Assembly: GCA_011109175.1 (NCBI GenBank)
Contig: RDEW01000014.1
Coordinates: 382,042-446,041, forward strand
Reading direction: 5' to 3'
Source: Dicyema japonicum
Taxonomy: Eukaryota > Dicyemida > Rhombozoa > Dicyemidae
Length of the DNA: 64,000 nt
The position numbers were made by a program, and so were the translations under genes. Below the pieces are notes generated by a model. It saw nothing but the letters and a program-made list of their open reading frames with translations. It was not told where the DNA came from and searched no databases. Positions 10,947 to 21,145 of the stretch are shown here, in pieces. Numbering within the stretch: position 1 is the stretch's first letter; every line of letters begins with the position of its first letter.

Positions 10947-12326
10947 ATGACGTCAGATATCAGACAGCTCCCCATAATTGACATAACAAATGAGAATATT
11001 TCCAATTTGACTCCCTCAGTGCTCAACGCAATCAACACGAGCTCATTCTTAGCCTTGGATCTGGTTATCCTTTTTTATTACCATAGGAACTGAGTGGCTT
11101 GGGGAAACAAGACATACTTAAGTGCAAGGACATGGATGACAGATATTCAAAATTTTCGGAGGTAGTGAAGAGCAGGTCCGTACTCTCTCTTGGGATCTCT
11201 TCATTCAAGCACGTACAGACAGTAAACGACGGCCATCAATACTTCCTCGTCCAAACATTCAATTTCAGTCTCCTTTCTCGAGATCTATACATTGTGGACC
11301 CATCTTCCCTTCAGTTTCTCACAAGTCACGGATTTGACTTTAACCAGCAATATTCCCACGGAATCCCATATAATCACGGAAACGATAAGGATGATGAAAG
11401 TGATCCGCATGTTTCTGTGGACAACCCCTCTGAGGTTTATGTGAAGTCTTATTTAGGAGTCTGAAAGCCCAATAAGACAATTTTTGCTGGAAATTATCAA
11501 ATTGAAAAAGCCGATTATTCTCCACAACGGATTTATGATCTATGTTTATTTACCACCATTTTTACGCCAAACTCCCATCCAAATATTTGTCATTTGTGGC
11601 TGATTTGAGCGAAATGTTTTCTGGTGGTATATTCGACACGAAATTTCTAATCTGTCACGTTCTCGGTTGGCAGGTCACTTTTCTCTCGTATGGTTTTAGA
11701 AAATGGTTTTTTTGTTGTTATTTTTCAGTCAAAGACTTAATCTGGAGAACACCAAAGGCGGGAAAAGAGGACTAATAATATCGTTTCCCAACTATCCCCT
11801 GAATTTCCCTTCTATCAACAGAATTGAGTGCGCCTTCCTGCACAGAACGGAGGACTACCATTCGTTGGCTCGAGAAATGCCCATCTGTATGCAGTTTACT
11901 GTAGTTTTTCCGTGTTAAAACAAGCTTAGAGACACGGCTGGTGTGACTCTGGCTGTAAAAAATCTCATAACTTAGATTTGGCTATCGACCATGAACTTTA
12001 CGGAGTTTCTCCCCATAACGAAGTAGGGGATGAAGAGGTCGAGAGTTCTGGGCTTGTGGAGATCCTGGGTGCTCACAGAGCTGGGTTCGACGCTTTCATG
12101 ACTGGCTTCATTATGGCCTTTGTGATGTCTCGATATGGAAAGAAACAGCCGGATGGATTTGTTGATTTTGGAATGACCCCAGTACTCCAATAAAGTCTTC
12201 CTCACTGCGAAAGGAATCCCCCTTGTTATTACTAAGAGTGCCTACGCTAAGACCTCACCACAACATCGACAAAATTTGATCGTATTTTCAAACAATAAAA
12301 TTTGTTCTTTTAAAAATATTGATTAA
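10947..12326 (+). CDS. TOE1: TOE1-type DEDD 3' exoribonuclease
   Basis: Orthologue-like to TOE1, a nuclear DEDD-family deadenylase that trims 3' ends of small nuclear RNAs. Visible are LALDLELSGLG (DxE motif, split by intron 11064-11086), GFDFNQQYSHGIPYNHGNDK, KKPIILHNGF, FVADLSEMFSGGIFDTKF, ISFPNYPLNFP, a CCCH finger (C-x8-C-x3-C-x3-H in CMQFTRHGWCDSGCKKSH) and HRAGFDAFMTGFIMAFV near the C-terminus. The order matches the family. Introns are 22-29 nt; the last, 12161-12182, restores the frame to NKVFLTAKGIPL and the stop at 12324-12326. At about 11531-11545, after LHNGF, two bases appear missing exactly where the second catalytic Asp segment lies. This is either an assembly error or a disabling lesion. 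Apart from that the gene looks constrained. Confidence 0.88.
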
Positions 12327-12439
12327 CTGTCAGGAATAGGAACAGGAACCGAAAACACTTTATTCAATCAGGAATTAAGAGTTAGTTAGGGGTATTAAAC
12401 GAGTCCGCCTATACGGCCTGGACACTTCCTACGACCCCA

Positions 12440-12665
12440 TCTCAATTTAGTTTAGTCCAAGCGCCGGATCCCGCTAATCCTCTTTTCTACAATGTAGATG
12501 ACTGGGGCGAGAATCCTGTCCTCTTCTGCACTCAGGACATCCCGCAGCCTTTCCCCAAGGCTAACTTTATTGCTGATCTCGATTTTTCCATAAGTGACAT
12601 TATTGTATCCTTTGTCGTGAGAAATACCATGCCTCACATCCGTAAAGTAACTCCGGTAGAATAAT
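12440..12665 (-). CDS. Unassigned small open frame
   Basis: A minus-strand frame of about 65 codons with blocks such as SNKVSLGERLRDVL and LAPVIYIVEKR. Another minus-strand frame just upstream reads LPELLYGCEAW, like the LINE C-terminal LLYGSEAW motif, so this may be LINE debris rather than a host gene. No firm assignment. Confidence 0.2.
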
Positions 12666-13084
12666 CCTCATGAAGATGAACAAGAAGGTCTCTCTGTACT
12701 GTTAGGAAGGTTCACTTGGGTCAATTATATTTTTATAACCTCACGCGTGATTTATAGCTTGTCTTTCTAATCTACATAGTTACCCACGTTTGGAGTTCGA
12801 ATTCTGTGTAACTCAGTCTTAACATTTGATATGGAGTGGGTGGGGGAGGATTCGGACAGGTATGTCCTCTAGAATTCTTGAATGTTCTTTAAAGTAAAAA
12901 CGCAGCAAATGGCAGGAAGCTCCCATATATTAGTCAACTTTGGGGTGGTGCCACATTGTAGACAAGTCTGTTTACCCGGAAGAGAGGATTCTGATTCGAA
13001 TCCGTAAGACATTTATTAAAAATGTTATTTTAAATTTTTTAATTTTCCATCTCTGGAGGCTCTCATTAAAACAAAACTCCGGCA

Positions 13085-13262
13085 TGCAAAAAAGGTTGCC
13101 CTGCAAATACAGTCAGCCGCCCAGTACGAGCTTGTGTAGGTACGAGGGAAAAGCACCGGTAAAGAATGAGGATTTTGGCGGAAACGCATCGGGATCACGT
13201 GATAGTTAGTTTTGGTTTTTACCGTGGTCTTGGTGTTAAATAAAAAAAATGAAATAAAATAA
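13085..13262 (+). repeat. R330-related repeat with 3' stem-loop
   Basis: Shares cgcccagtacgag and a gtacgagggaaaagcaccgg-like block with 40735-40945 and more distantly with R330. The terminal stem is GATCACG (13193-13199) with CGTGGTC (13223-13229), a compensated variant of the GATCACC/GGTG stem seen elsewhere. It ends in an A-rich tail. Confidence 0.6.
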
Positions 13263-13984
13263 ATAAATGAATCTGGCTTATGCGTAGGGTCGAAATCGCC
13301 ATTCTCAAAGGCAATTGCCTTGGATCCGTGAAGCAGACTAAAATAGAACATTCCGTGCTAACTCCCTTTCCTTTATAAATTAATTTTCCATTTAGTATTT
13401 TGCTCATAAGAAGCTTTAGTATTCGGCAGGCTTACTGAAAGTTTTTATACATTTTTTTCAAAAAAATACAAATCAAAATTTAAAAGAATTACAATTATCA
13501 TAACTTTTTGACCCGGCTTATATGTGTGGTGTTAATTTCTTTATCTTACATCTAGAATTGTGATCATTCTCCTTCGGTATTCGTTACTGTATATTTTTCG
13601 TTGAAATTTGGTCGTATAAGGGGTATTTTCTATTAGCTACGTTTTGCGTCCCCGTCGTGGTGTATTAAAATTTCATCACCATCTTCAATTTCGTCGTATT
13701 TCCATCTTTTATGGTTTTTCATTTTCGTCTGATTTGACAATATTTTCCAGGGCAATTCTTCGTTTTTCTTGTTCCTCTAAATTTTTTCGAGGCGATGAAG
13801 AATGTGCTAATACTTCCTCGTTTTCATTTTAATGATCTAGTAGCGCTTCTAATTCTCCTTTTTCATATTTAAAAAAAATTCACATTGAAAAAATTTCTAA
13901 ACTAAATGTTCTTCAGGAGAATCTAACAGCTAACACAGGATGAAATTAATTCGAATAGACAAAATATATTTTATGAGTCAAAGA

Positions 13985-14038
13985 AGTTGAGGTATTGCTA
14001 AACAAGGATGAAACCGGACTCTTTTTCCAACCTTTTTT
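13985..14038 (+). pseudogene. Small pogo/Tigger transposase fragment
   Basis: A short plus-strand frame reads LNKDETGLFFQ, closely matching the DETGLFF catalytic block of Tigger-type transposases (compare VDETGLFYK in T1). Nothing else of the gene is recognisable around it. Confidence 0.4.
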
Positions 14039-14039
14039 T

Positions 14040-14990
14040 CTAAAACAATTTCATCAAAGATAGAAAAGACACAAAGCATTCAAAAGTGAGGATCACTGTA
14101 GCTCTTTGTGCTAATTCAATTGGAACATTAAAAATTAAACCTTTTGTTTTTGGACATAGTGAAACACCCAGGTGTTTAAAGGTAGATTTTCCCATTACAC
14201 TTTTAACAGTCTCAGCTTTAACCCACTTAACAGGTCGAAACACCTTCTTAGTCATGTCCTTTGTTATTCTTTCTTCAAATGCAGCCTTACTTAGAGCAAC
14301 CACCGTAGCAAGCCATTGACCAACTGTCCAGTAGTTAATGCATTTCTTTTCACCATTCATAGCCAAACAAGAGTTCATGTTGTGCTCTTCACCACAAATT
14401 AAACATCTTTCCTTTTCCTTGCAGAAATTCGCAATGTGCCCGAATATTTGGCATCGGAAGCACCTAGTTATCGGTTTCCTGGTTTCCTTCAAAACGAACT
14501 CTCTTAACCAAAAAGTTTAATCCGTCCCAAAGCCATGTTTTAAATTCCAGATTTACAACAAGTAAATCATAGGTCAAGGTAGACGAAACAGCTTGTCTCG
14601 ACACAACATCCCCACATAGTCAATTGGTGGATATTTCAATCCCCTTCTTGGATTTAGAATTGACTGCGGGTTTATCTTCATTAGCGAGTCTTTCTTAGTT
14701 GTTACTGCTTTCCCAACATTTACTTTTGTTGAAATTGTGGCACACAACGCAATTGGATGTCTATTCATTATTAGGAACACAAGGAAGTGTAGAGTGTGTA
14801 TTCCCAAAATTGGTGTATCTCACTGTCCTTAATCTTCAATAACGGAGCTCAAAACACCCTTTCTTCAATAAATGAATTCTTAAAGCATCCACCTCAGAAT
14901 GATAATGGACTAAATCGATGGCCCTTCAATTTGGGTTATCTTTGATATTCCAGCTCTTAAGTTCAGACAATCACTTAAATTTATTGAACC
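14040..14990 (-). pseudogene. LINE ORF1 with zinc knuckles, broken
   Basis: The minus strand encodes ITRCFRCQIFGHIANFCKEK followed by RCLICGEEHNMNSC, two adjacent CCHC-type zinc knuckles typical of ORF1 (gag-like) proteins of jockey and I-type retrotransposons, which bind their own RNA. Upstream on the same strand lie LNPRRGLKYPPIDYVG and, in another frame, FEGNQETD-like sequence, consistent with the rest of an ORF1. Frame breaks near 14500 and 14570 separate the blocks. The 3' part of the element is not next to it. Confidence 0.7.
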
Positions 14991-15052
14991 AGAAAACCAT
15001 CTTCATTACCAGAATAAAAAAAATAGGGTGATCCCGGCCTTTCTCGAAAATC

Positions 15053-15351
15053 GGATACACCGAGAGAGAAGTTAAAGTAAACAACTAATTAAGTGTATCC
15101 AGTTTCCACTTCCACAGAAACAGAGTCCATCCGGAATCAACATAAAAGGAAAAAGACGTCCATACTTGCAATTGTGGAAACCTCTCCAGTGGAGTGGGGG
15201 AGAGCAAATGATCCTTTTTTGTGTCGGCCTGGCACTGAGCGTCACCTAGACAGGTGGATCGCCACTCTAATAGGAAGAGAGAGGAGGAACAAACAAACGA
15301 GCAGAAAACTTCAACCAATTAGCCACGAAGCACCACATGACGCCACACGGC
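15053..15351 (-). repeat. R330 element, copy 2
   Basis: Reverse-complement copy of the 9689-10012 and 57199-57521 repeat over nearly its full length. The 3' stem is perfect over eight pairs, GGATACAC with GTGTATCC (15093-15100 and 15053-15060 on the plus strand). The A-rich tail is lost at the 3' junction. Confidence 0.8.
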
Positions 15352-15359
15352 AAAAAAAT

Positions 15360-15720
15360 AATGCGTTGAAAAATATTAATCAAAAAGAGCAGGTGACGAG
15401 GTTACCCTTATGGCACCCCGTTCGGATAAAACAAAAAAAATAAAATTAAAAAAAAAACAATTTAAAACATTAATAAATTTAAAATTTGTAGTCTGTTGTT
15501 GAATGACTGGAACTGAAAGAAAATCATTAATGTGCACAATATATTTGGCATAATTTATAGAAATATTACCTCCAGACACAAATAGCACGCTTATAATTCA
15601 CCTACTTCAAAATGCCAAAATCCCAAATTTCTCCAAATAAGGCATTAATAAATTAGGAAATTTCCAAACTTACAAATAATCACGAATATAAACCTTAAAT
15701 GAATATCTAAAGAATATTCA
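15360..15720. other. Short AT-rich intergenic stretch
   Basis: No recognised gene or repeat between the R330 copy and the kinase gene; only short stop-rich frames are present. Confidence 0.4.
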
Positions 15721-17322
15721 ATGGGTAATATTGTGTCAAATAGCAGATATTAACGACCAATTCTTAAAATTGCACATTTCAGAGAAAATAAATAAGGGTA
15801 CAATTGTCAAAGCCAATTTTCCTTACAATGCCATGCAACCAGATGATCTCACATTTAAAGAGGATGAAAGATTCGTTGTTGAGAGTCTAAGGTAGCTTTC
15901 AGATATAACTTTAGTCCTGATAAGCTCTGGATTATTGTCACCAGAGAAAGTACCGAAGAGAGGGGATATATTCCTGCAAATTTTGTTACCGTGGCAAGTG
16001 AATCTCCCATGGACGAGTAAACACATTAAAACTTAGATTTTAGTTATTTTATTGACTGTGATAGGATGGAGATCGAGATGAGACTGCTTTTTGCCAAAGA
16101 ATGCTTACCTGGGACATTCGCTATTAGACCCTCTTCAGGCAGATTTGATTTGTTGATTTATAGGTGGAGAACTATGTTTGTCCATAATGGGATCCAAGAT
16201 GACTGTAAAACATTTTAAAATCCACACTAGCCCAAAAAATAGATATTTTATAAAGCCCAACCACAAGTTTCCTTCCTTACAAAGTCTCATAAATAACTAT
16301 AAAAGTAAATTTCCAAAAATTAAACTTAGATTGTTGCGAACTCGGTTGTCCCCTAAAGGAACCGCTTAAAACATGCGCTCCTGCAATTTGTTCGAGGAAT
16401 CTGATAATTCCCTACAAGGAGTTTTCGGATCACAGGGGAATCGGCGAGGGCTATTTCGGGAAGGTTTATTACGGTAGATATGCTTAAATATCCAAAGCAA
16501 AATGGAAGAGTTCTCACGTGGCCTTAAAAATGATAAAACTGATAAATCAATAACGAAGAATTCATAGAAGAAGCCAAAATACTTCACAGGTTGGATCACA
16601 AGAATCTAATCAAAATGCTTGGGCTAACCATTTGCGACAACAGCATAATTTTGGTGATGGAATACATGAAAAGTGGTCATCTCGGAGGCGTTCTGCGAAA
16701 GGATAAAGGGAAAAATATAAATATACGTATGCTCGCCCACGTGGCTAGTCAGGTTGGTTTTGAAATATAGTTATAGATTGCTAATGGAATGCACTATATT
16801 GCCCAACAAGAGCTAATTCATAGAGATTTGAGGGCTGACAACGTTCTTATTGATGATTCGTTCGTTTGTAAAATTGCCGACTTTGGACTTGCAAGAACGA
16901 CTGATTTTAATTTTCATGAAATTCCAGGTTTTTGGTTTCTAAAATTTGAAGATTCCAAATTTCCAATCAAATGGACTGCCATTGAAGCGACTAAACGGGG
17001 GAACTTCTCGTTGAGCTCAGACATTTGGTCTTACGGAGTCCTCCTTTGGGAATTAGTCACGTTTGGAGAAGAACCATATAAGGGTTAAAGCTAAAATTTA
17101 AATATTAAAGGAATAAAGGGAAATGAAGTTATTGCTTGGTTATCCAATGGTAACAGGCTCGTAATACCAGATGACACTCCTTTTCCAATTCCTGATGACT
17201 GGTACTCCGAAATTATGCTTAAATGCTGGGACCATAATCCAAGCAATCGACCTCCCTTCAAAAGCATTGTTAAGTTTTTTAATAATTGGATGAAAAACTC
17301 TCCCACTATTTATTCATTATAA
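15721..17322 (+). CDS. Src-type SH3-SH2 tyrosine kinase
   Basis: Non-receptor tyrosine kinase. SH3: GTIVKANFPYNAMQPDDLTF to RGYIPANFV. SH2: YFIDCDRMEIEMRLL, PGTFAIRPSSG and VKHFKIHTSPKNRYF. Kinase: IGEGYFGKVYY glycine loop, VALKMIK lysine, HRDLRADN catalytic loop, DFGLAR, KFPIKWTAIEA and DIWSYGVLLWE. HRDLR and KFPIKWTA point to the Src family. The activation loop reads TTDFNFHEIPDS, with Phe where Src has its autophosphorylated Tyr, while a Tyr in the tail (NSPTIYSL) sits where the inhibitory Tyr would be. Introns of 23-27 nt include 24 nt inside the activation loop. Frame breaks near 16360 and 16536-16555 are not explained by an intron. A start at 15721 (MGNIVS) would allow myristoylation, but the first exon is uncertain; the stop is at 17320-17322. 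Confidence 0.85.
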
Positions 17323-17603
17323 AATATTTTTTCCCAATAAAAGTTGTTTTGACTACCTTATTATGCACTAGGGTTATATTTGATAGGGATTTTTGATACC
17401 TCCAGCGGTTTTTTAATTGCAGATTTTACGGAAAAATCGGTTGCGAAGCACATCCCCGTTCGATTCTCCATTAGGTTGAAAAATTGAGTAGATTCAATAT
17501 TTTGTTTTGATAAATTTGACAAGATTTTGTACATCATGTTACATGGTGTTATTATTTTGCAAAACGCAACTAAAAAAGTAATCTTTTCGCCACTTTTGCA
17601 ACA

Positions 17604-17862
17604 CTTTGACAATTATTGCCTCAAGATCTCCATTGTAGACTCTGAAGTGCAGACTGTAAGGAATGAGGTCTAGGAGGAGCTCGCATAGTTCAAGGTAGTC
17701 CTGATATATTATTTGTAGATTATTCTGATGGTTTCCTTGTCCTAACCCAAGATAGATCCGGCCTCCACACTTATTCATGGCTCTTTTATATATGTTCTTA
17801 TATATGTGCGGAAGGCGTTCATTTTTTTGTTTACATTTCCAACCACGTGATTCACGTGGAAG
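17604..17862. repeat. Dispersed repeat, copy 2
   Basis: Near copy of window positions 1-250. It contains an insertion that duplicates tatatatgttc around 17790. The reverse-strand open frame is described with copy 1. Confidence 0.6.
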
Positions 17863-18059
17863 GAGAATGTAAGGTATTGGTCGTAGATTACTCACATGAT
17901 TTTCAAGTGTTTTGAGACAGAGAAGACAGGTCAGGTATGCTACTCAGATGGAGGATGAACAAAGACGGAGAGGGCAGAGTCCTGCGGGACTCCGTTTTGG
18001 GGTAACGGGCGCGGGATTTCTTTGGCATAATCAGGGTACGTCCCAGTCTACCAAAGAAA

Positions 18060-18374
18060 AATAATTTCAACCATCTCTATGAATTGAGGAATGCTCGATG
18101 CGGTTATCGTCGATAGAGGGCAGGACAGTAAGGAGTTGTGGTTTGTGATTATTGAATCTATCTGCAGTTAACTTGGCTAGATGGGTTGAGGCCAAATGCT
18201 TGATGCAGATCCATTGAACCTCGGTTTCAGTCATTATCGACATATGAACTAAGTGCCTCTTCAATTTGTTCGCCCTCCGATCGTACGGAACAGCTTGTTT
18301 TGAAAATTCCCCTCCCAAATTTAGGATTTCAAAGCCCAAAAGTAAAATCACATCGCCCAGGTTGAGAACCACTG
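18060..18374 (-). mobile_element. hAT remnant with terminal repeat
   Basis: The end at 18374 reads on the minus strand as cagtggttctcaacctgggc, a classic hAT/Charlie-type terminal repeat. A minus-strand frame downstream contains RRANKLKRHLVHM, resembling the KLKRHL part of the BED zinc finger in ZBED5/FAM200-like transposases. The remaining transposase is absent. Confidence 0.6.
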
Positions 18375-18402
18375 ATATAGAGAAAGCACATACATTAAGT
18401 CA

Positions 18403-18435
18403 ATGGAACAGCGTCACTCGTCAAGTCTAGATATG
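18403..18435 (-). repeat. SINE-1 snippet
   Basis: The short block gcgtcactcgtcaag reads on the minus strand as the SINE-1 body motif gacgagtgacgc. Only about 30 bp remain, so the call rests on one motif. Confidence 0.35.
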
Positions 18436-18861
18436 AAGAAGCTACAAGAAGTACAACAGACGGATTACTGGAAAAATAAAGAAAACTCCTATACATTCTA
18501 TCTTGTTCAATCCATTGAAGAGTCGGGTGTAAATACCTGGAATCATACCAATGGCTGATCCATGGAAACAATTCCCTGAGATCTGAAGGAATACTATGAT
18601 TTTTACAATGTATTTTTGAGCAGAATGATACAAGATAAAAACATTGGACAGTTTACCATTTAGCAAGAAGATGCTAAAGAATGCTAAGCGCTTACCTACG
18701 TCGCCATAATGAGATAGTCAGATGCATACAATAATGAGTACACTCACTCTGTACAATTGATGATTGTCTACGACCATCGCCACTGATACTAAAGTTGAGA
18801 ACAAATTGGACATATTTGTATTCGATAAAATTAAGAATACAATAACTATTCGATAATTAAG

Positions 18862-19115
18862 AGCCCGTTCTGCCGCTGAAAAGGCCGATAGGTTGAAACG
18901 GGAAAAGTACCTGGTCCTACCCAAAGATTTTTTGTTTGTTCCACTCGCCGTTGGGACGTCTGGTTCCCTTGTGCCTGCGACGCTGGAATTCTTGCGTCGT
19001 CTAGGGAATCGGATCACTACACGATCAGGAGACCCTCGTTAGCTCTGTTGGTTATTTGAGCGAATCTCCTCGCCATCCTAAGAGGGAATAGCCACGCAGT
19101 CAGGGCAGCCGCCAT
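18862..19115 (+). pseudogene. RLE retrotransposon C-terminal fragment (family 1)
   Basis: Reads RSAAEKADRLKREKYL, FVPLAVGTSGSLVPATLEFL and RRLGNRITTRSGDPR, then WLFERIS and a final GNSHAV-RAAAM-like end (after a frame change). This matches the C-terminal segment of the other family 1 copies. It has lost the zinc motif and endonuclease core. Confidence 0.75.
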
Positions 19116-19224
19116 GTGAACATTATCACTACTGTGAGGAACACTTCGAAGTTGGTGAGAGGCAGAGCGATCTGGGCACCAAGTCTATTGATTTTATTGT
19201 CAATGTGTCCTTTTCCTGGCCAAA

Positions 19225-19425
19225 TCCACTGGTGAGGATTATCCATTATGAATATTCCCCCGCCAAAGAATGAAGTGATGTCCGCAACGGTAAGACGTGC
19301 GACGAAAATGTATGAGGGCGGACCTACTTCTCCACCTCTTTTCGGAAGGGAAGCCTGCAATGGACTATTAGAGGATGGATTTTGTCGGCACAAGCAGACG
19401 TTCTCCCTGTCAAAACGTCCATAAG
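19225..19425 (+). repeat. SINE-2 copy (3' half)
   Basis: Plus-strand copy of the 3' half of SINE-2: gaatattcataatgg-like block, aatgaagtgatgtccgcaac, ggcggacctacttctcc, ggaagcctgcaatggac and ttgtcggcacaagcagacg. The last block also occurs at 5255-5275 in the opposite orientation. Confidence 0.7.
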
Positions 19426-19477
19426 AAGGATGATTAGTTGGTCAACTCGTGGAAACTCAAGGACACAAATGTCTGAT

Positions 19478-20395
19478 TTTTTTATTTAACCAAAAAACAC
19501 CAATAGTTAATCTCGTTGAAATTAATTAGGTGATCTCGACAATCCCTGAAGAGCTTTCTCAACTTCTCCCGATGTTGGACTTTTGACCCAACACATTCAC
19601 GGTATGGGCGGCGGACAGTGTTTCTTGAGAAAGCTAACTGGGGTGATGTGCTTCTGGAAACTTGATACAGGACGGACTGTCGACGAGAGGTCCTGCTGGA
19701 GGGTTAATGTCAAGAAGCTCTTGCCGTTTTGCTCAATAAGGTGGTCAAAGGGACTGGGTGAAATGTTGTTCAGCTTTGCGATGTGCATTATGGTAGTCGC
19801 CGCTCGACATAGGGTGTTATCAACTTTAAGACGGTTGGTCCACGAAAGATTAATTCGCCATGCTGCACAGGCGTAACTGATTGTTGGCTCGATGAATTGC
19901 TTATAGAGAATACCGAGAGCAGGGAATGGCTTTTTTATTCCACCAAATTTGGTTTTGATTAAACCAATTTTTCTCTGACAAGTTCCAATGGTCTTTCAAT
20001 ATGGCAGAAAAACACATGTGCGTATCAAAAGTGACCCCCAGAATTATAGGGTTCTTCGTAAAAGGGATTTTTTCGTCGTCCAGAAGTAGATCCACGGTAC
20101 ATCTTCCGAGCCTTTTCTCCGAGGTAAATAGAGTGGTGGAGGATTTTTCGGGAGATATGTTCATCCGGTTTCGGTGTAGCCAAGTTTGAATTTGAAGCAA
20201 GAGTTCTTGTACTTTTTTTGAAGCATTCATGAGCTCTTTATCACGTAAAATAATGAGTAGGTCATCAGCATAGGTGAAAATTTTCGAGTCTTCCGGAAAG
20301 GCAGGAGACAAGGGGAGCATTGGGGAACTCCATTTAAAAGTAATCTTGAGACTGATCGAATCCCATCCAATCATACACGCCCTCTCCTTCCGCTG
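19478..20395 (-). pseudogene. Jockey-like LINE reverse transcriptase, 5'-truncated
   Basis: On the minus strand: FTYADDLLIILRDKELM (the YADD catalytic motif), WLHRNRMNISPEKSSTTLF and PIILGVTFDTHMCF, then after a frame shift YACAAWRINLSWTNRLK and a long thumb-like C-terminus. This order is typical of jockey-clade LINEs. The 3' end carries the stem-loop GATCACC (19535-19529) pairing with GGTGTTTT (19501-19494) and then an A-rich tail. The 5' part of the reverse transcriptase is missing, so the copy is dead. Confidence 0.82.
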
Positions 20396-20504
20396 AGGAA
20401 ATTAACTATTATTATATATTAACTATAACTTATCTTTAATTTGGTTTTAATAATAATTAATATTTTAATAAAAATTTTGAATTAGTGATTATCTGGTCCG
20501 CGTG

Positions 20505-20964
20505 ATGGGTAAGAAAAAAAAGAAGCCGTTGAAGCCCTGGTGTTGGTATTGCGACAGGGAATTTGAAGGTGATAAAATTTTGGTTCAGCATCAAAAGGCC
20601 AAACACTTTAAATGTCACGTTTGCCACAAAAAGTTCAACACTGGTCCAGGATTGGTTACCCATTGCCTACAGGTTTTCCTATCCTTGCTTACTAAAGGTC
20701 CACCACGAACGAATAGACAGAATCCCCAATGCTCTCCCAGGACGGACCAACACTGAACTTGAGATTTATGCGATGGAAGGAGTCCCCCAAGTAGACTTAT
20801 TACAACATTTTACTCCTATTATTACTCCTCATCAACAGACTACCACTCTTTGTCATCCACAAGGACAGCTCTCACTCGAGGAGATCATGGCCATCTCATA
20901 TTCCAACAGCACTGTACATGCTCGGCCTGCGACTCTTTACAAGGAGAAACATTTTGAGTGTTAA
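20505..20964 (+). CDS. ZNF207: Minimal BuGZ/ZNF207-type zinc finger protein
   Basis: Starts [20 protein letters not shown] and continues through two C2H2 fingers (WCWYC...HQKAKH and [20 protein letters not shown]), the diagnostic N-terminus of BuGZ/ZNF207, a spindle-matrix and kinetochore protein that binds Bub3. After a 25-nt intron (20673-20697) come [20 protein letters not shown] and [10 protein letters not shown], also family-specific. Near the C-terminus [11 protein letters not shown] resembles the GLEBS-type Bub3-binding motif. At about 144 residues it is roughly a third of the usual length, having lost the long disordered region. The ATG at 20505 is chosen because the family begins MG-basic-KPWCWYC. 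Strong call on identity; Bub3 binding is inferred. Confidence 0.92.
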
Positions 20965-21014
20965 TTTTATCTGGTTATATTGTGTTTTTTAATTTACTTG
21001 TAAAAGAGAGAATT

Positions 21015-21145
21015 GATCAGTTAATCAAGTGGTTAATTGGCCGGAAAGTTAAGGTAGTGGCGTGCTTTTATCGCGCAGAATATCTACTTAATCATGTGAT
21101 GAATTAGTTACCTTGTCTTCCTTCGTGAGCATGGATGGGATGACG
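21015..21145 (+). repeat. SINE-3 fragment
   Basis: Contains atcaagtggttaattgg, ggtagtggcgtgc, cgcagaatatctacttaa and gagcatggatgggatgacgg, the SINE-3 blocks seen in reverse at 2525-2710 and 43228-43440. It runs directly into the SINE-1 copy that follows. Confidence 0.6.

Noticed and set aside
12452-12637. A small host gene on the minus strand after TOE1
   Set aside because: No family recognised, and an overlapping minus-strand frame has a LINE-like LLYGCEAW motif; kept only as a low-confidence feature.
15721-15760. An N-myristoylated first exon of the Src-like kinase (MGNIVS)
   Set aside because: Joining it in frame to the SH3 exon needs an unusual 52-nt intron; plausible but not shown, so not claimed.
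18067-18372. A 101-codon protein beginning MVLNLGDVILLLGF
   Set aside because: Its first codons are the translated hAT terminal repeat, so the start is not a real gene start.
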